From NCBI RefSeq assembly GCF_000067165.1, contig NC_010162.1:3988501-4052500 (forward strand): a stretch of 64,000 nt of DNA. The letters run 5' to 3'. Positions 61,555 through 64,000 of this stretch are shown here, in pieces. Position numbers and translations under genes: made by a program. The notes below the pieces were generated by a model. It worked only from the letters and a program-made list of their open reading frames with translations. It did no database searches and was not told where the DNA came from. Origin of the DNA: Sorangium cellulosum So ce56. GTDB taxonomy: Bacteria; Myxococcota_A; Polyangia; Polyangiales; Polyangiaceae. The first letter of the stretch is position 1, and each line of letters opens with the position of its first letter.

Positions 61555-63582
61555 TCACTTCGGCGCGGCGGGGGCGGCGGCCGGCTGCGTGGCGGGCGCC
61601 GGCCTCTTGGCGGGCAGCCCGGCGGGCGCGGTCTCGCCGGCCTCCTTCATGGCCTTGTCGATGAGCTTCTTGAACTTCGAGAACGGCTGCGCGCCGCTGA
61701 TGAAGTAGCCGTTCACGACGAACGCCGGCGTCCCGCTGATGCCCGCCTTGTCCGCGACGGAGTTCTCGGAGTCCACGAACGCCTTGTGGGTGTTCGCGTC
61801 GAGCGCCTTCTTGAACTTCGTCATGTCGAGGCCCTGCTCCTCGGCGTACTTCTCGAGCGAGGCGCGCGAGAAGGCGTCCGGCTGCCCCTGATTCTTGAAG
61901 AGCACCTCGTGGTACGCCCAGAACCCGGCGTTGCCCTTCTGCGTGTAGGCCTCCTGCGCGGCCTCGGACGCGAGCGGCGCGTTCTTGTGCATCGGCAGCG
62001 GCCGGTGGCGCCACACGATCTTCAGCTTGTCGCCGTAGGTCTTCGAGATCTGGGAGACCGTGTCCTCGACGCGCTTGCAGAACGGGCACTCGAAGTCCGA
62101 GAAGACCTGCATCACGACCTTGGCCCTCTCGCCGCCCTTCCACGGGCTGTTCGGCGCCGGCGCGGAGACCTCCTTGCGCTCGGGCGGCGGCGGCTCCTTG
62201 CCGTCCTTGATGATCTCGGCGTAGAGGTCCTTGGCGGCGACGCCCTTGGCGAGCAGCGCCTCCGACTTCTTGATCTCCTCGTCGATGATCGTCTTGAACT
62301 TGTCGATCGGCTGCGCGCCGACGAGCCGGCGGCCGTTGATGAAGAAGTGCGGGGTCCCGGACGCCTGCAGGTCGTCCGCGAGCTCCTGATCGGCGGCGAT
62401 GGACGCGCCGAACTTCTTGGTGGCGATCGCGGCCTTCACCTTCTCGACGTCGAGCCCCAGCTCCTTGGCGTAGCCGAGCAGGTCCTCGTCGTTGAGCTTC
62501 TGCTGGTTCTTCCAGAGCAGGTAGTACGCGTCCCAGAAGCCCTTCTCGCCCTTCTGCGCGCGGGCCTCCATGGCGAGCTCAGCCGCGGGCTCGGCGCGTT
62601 GGTGGAACGGGAGCGGGTTGTTCTTCCAGACGAACCGGACCTTGTCCCCGTAGGTCGTGAGGATCTCGTCGATGGTCGGGACGACCTTGCTGCAGAACGG
62701 GCACTGGAAGTCGGACCACTCGACGATGGTGACCAGCGCGGTGGCCGGGCCCTTCGCCGGCGCGTCGCCGACGGGCACCTTCCAGACGGTCTTGTCGTCC
62801 TCCTGCGGGCGCTCGCGGTCCTTCTGCGGCGGCGCCTTCGCCTTGTTCTCCGCGGCGAGCTTCGCGTACACCTTGTCGGGCTTGGTCCCGGCGGCGACCG
62901 CCGCCTGCGCGGCCTTGAGCTGCTCGTCGATGACCGACGTGAACTTGTCGATCGGCTGAGCGCCGCTCAGGAACACGCCATTGATGATCGAGGCGGGCGT
63001 GCCGGTGACGCCCGAGCTCTTGCCGACCGCCATGTCGGCGTCGATCTTGGCCATGTACTCCTGCCGATCGAACGCCGCCTTGAACTTCGCCCTGTCGACG
63101 CCGGCGTCGCCGGCCCACTTCTCGAAGTTCTCGGGCGTGAGGCTCTTCTGGTTCTGGAAGGCGAGCTCGTGGAACTTCCAGAACGCCTTCGAGCCGCCGA
63201 GGCGGAACACGGTCTCGGCCGCGAGCGCCGCCGGGCGCGCGTTCTTGTGGAAGGGGAGCGGGTTGTTCTTCCAGATGATGCGCAGCTTCTCGGGACCGTA
63301 CTTGTCCTTGAGCTGGTTGATCGTGGTCTCGACCTTGGTGCAGAACGGACACTCGAAGTCGCTGAAGACGACCATCGTCACCGGCGCCGCCCGCGTGCCC
63401 CACATGGGGTCCTTCGACGACACCGGGACCGCCGCGTCCTCGTCGGTCCACGGCTGACCGTCCTCGTGGACCGCCGAGATCTCGTGCCCGCGCGAGCCGG
63501 CGCTCCGATCGATGCTCCACATCAGCCCCATCCCTGCGATGAAGCAGAGAAGAAAGCCGACGATGGCTGTTCCCTTGTTCAT
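61555..63582 (-). CDS. Membrane-anchored protein with three tandem DsbA-like thioredoxin domains
   Basis: 675 residues from an ATG preceded by GAGAGGAAA. One N-terminal hydrophobic helix (AIVGFLLCFIAGMGLMWSI) acts as a signal anchor. Three DsbA-type units follow. Each opens with VxVFSDFECPFC or a close form (Cys78/81, Cys294/297, Cys499/502) and has a helical insert and the cis-Pro loop (TGTPASIING, SGTPHFFING, SGTPAFVVNG) before GAQP-x-x-KF. All three CPFC pairs are intact. Linkers are Lys/Pro/Ala-rich. Single-domain relatives are thiol oxidoreductases of the periplasm. Three in one chain suggests a relay or a multivalent foldase for Cys-rich exported proteins, several of which are encoded nearby. 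Confidence 0.93.
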   Translation of the reverse strand: MNKGTAIVGFLLCFIAGMGLMWSIDRSAGSRGHEISAVHEDGQPWTDEDAAVPVSSKDPMWGTRAAPVTMVVFSDFECPFCTKVETTINQLKDKYGPEKLRIIWKNNPLPFHKNARPAALAAETVFRLGGSKAFWKFHELAFQNQKSLTPENFEKWAGDAGVDRAKFKAAFDRQEYMAKIDADMAVGKSSGVTGTPASIINGVFLSGAQPIDKFTSVIDEQLKAAQAAVAAGTKPDKVYAKLAAENKAKAPPQKDRERPQEDDKTVWKVPVGDAPAKGPATALVTIVEWSDFQCPFCSKVVPTIDEILTTYGDKVRFVWKNNPLPFHQRAEPAAELAMEARAQKGEKGFWDAYYLLWKNQQKLNDEDLLGYAKELGLDVEKVKAAIATKKFGASIAADQELADDLQASGTPHFFINGRRLVGAQPIDKFKTIIDEEIKKSEALLAKGVAAKDLYAEIIKDGKEPPPPERKEVSAPAPNSPWKGGERAKVVMQVFSDFECPFCKRVEDTVSQISKTYGDKLKIVWRHRPLPMHKNAPLASEAAQEAYTQKGNAGFWAYHEVLFKNQGQPDAFSRASLEKYAEEQGLDMTKFKKALDANTHKAFVDSENSVADKAGISGTPAFVVNGYFISGAQPFSKFKKLIDKAMKEAGETAPAGLPAKRPAPATQPAAAPAAPK

Positions 63583-64000
63583 GATGTTTCCTCTCTCAAC
63601 GTGGTGGGGCTCCGCCAGGCGGGCCCCTCCTTCAACGCGGGCGCGGCACCGGGTGCAGCGCCCGCGACAAGATCGCCCATCGTGACCTCCCGGGGCGGCG
63701 AGCCACCCCGGGCCAAGGGAGCCGCCGCCGCGTGCGCGCGGCGCAGCCCCCGGCGGAGCGCCAGAGCCGCTCTCGACCCCTCACGCCGGCGCCAGCGACC
63801 GGCCTCAGGCGCGGCTGGCACGTCGCCCTCGAGAGGGCGAGCCTGCGCGACGTGGGACCGGACCAGCGCCTAGGAGGCTCGGGTCAGACCGGCAAGCGCT
63901 CCGGACCTCGCGGCAGCGCCGCCCTCGCGCCGACAGCTGCGGTCTACGAGAGACCACGCGGCGCGATCGGGTGTGGGCTGCCGGCGAGCTCGCCTCATCG
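63583..64000. other. Right-edge intergenic sequence
   Basis: 418 bases upstream of the triple-DsbA gene. It contains that gene's ribosome-binding site but no gene I can support; an 80-codon minus-strand frame (63579-63821) is Arg/Ala-rich and looks spurious. No repeat or clear promoter was recognised. Confidence 0.4.

Noticed and set aside
63579..63821. 80-codon minus-strand frame at the right edge
   Set aside because: Arg/Ala-rich with no motif, and it overlaps the upstream region of the triple-DsbA gene.

Overview
The window is about 70% G+C with few AT-rich stretches. It carries four large Ser/Thr kinase genes, several ATPase/TPR mega-proteins, RsbR-type and multi-PAS sensors, planctomycete-type DUF1592/DUF1552 proteins and many lipoproteins. 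This points to a large-genome myxobacterium, most like Sorangium (Polyangiales). The species assignment is an inference from content and style. I saw no rRNA, tRNA, CRISPR array, prophage or intact IS element.

Layout, left to right. 1-7232: the 3' part of a giant TPR protein, broken by an apparent single-base frameshift near 968 and ending in what looks like a dead M48 peptidase domain. 7407-12995: a PEGA-type Ser/Thr kinase convergent with a kinase-ATPase-TPR regulator. 13253-15814: a promoter, a highly symmetric four-half-site palindrome and a translationally coupled two-gene operon of unknown function. 15958-18273: a repeat-bearing exported protein, a six-copy 32-bp tandem array and a decayed TPR gene fragment. 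18274-22888 (minus strand): a membrane protein with a degenerate sigma-54-activator-like domain, a haem-motif lipoprotein and an outer-membrane barrel protein. 23133-28265: a DUF1592/DUF1552 pair and an L,D-transpeptidase lipoprotein. 28312-36364: an AcpH-like protein, a nested palindromic element, a kinase-cyclase-ATPase, a four-PAS/STAS protein and a small helical-repeat protein. 36363-40127: a second nested palindrome and another kinase-ATPase-TPR protein.

40277-42841 is a molybdopterin cluster, moaD-moaA-moaC-moaE, whose MoaE has a repeat-encoded histidine-rich tail. 42884-49880 (minus strand) is a complete phosphate regulon in the order phoB-phoR-pstS-pstC-pstA-pstB-phoU. A canonical Pho box lies in front of pstS and a half-site in front of phoB. 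Both are placed so that the transcripts would be leaderless or nearly so. 50213-53558 holds ndk, a coupled unknown gene, dapD and dapE (lysine/diaminopimelate pathway). 53655-57198 holds two histidine-kinase-like proteins and two single-domain response regulators. 57319-61428 is a GspE N-terminal/GAF/HEAT mosaic protein, and 61555-63582 encodes a membrane-anchored protein with three tandem DsbA-like thioredoxin domains.

The best candidates for something new are the symmetric operator and its unknown two-gene operon (13253-15814), the two nested palindromic elements (29359-29526 and 36363-36487), the leaderless Pho promoters, and several conserved-looking regulators that have lost catalytic residues.
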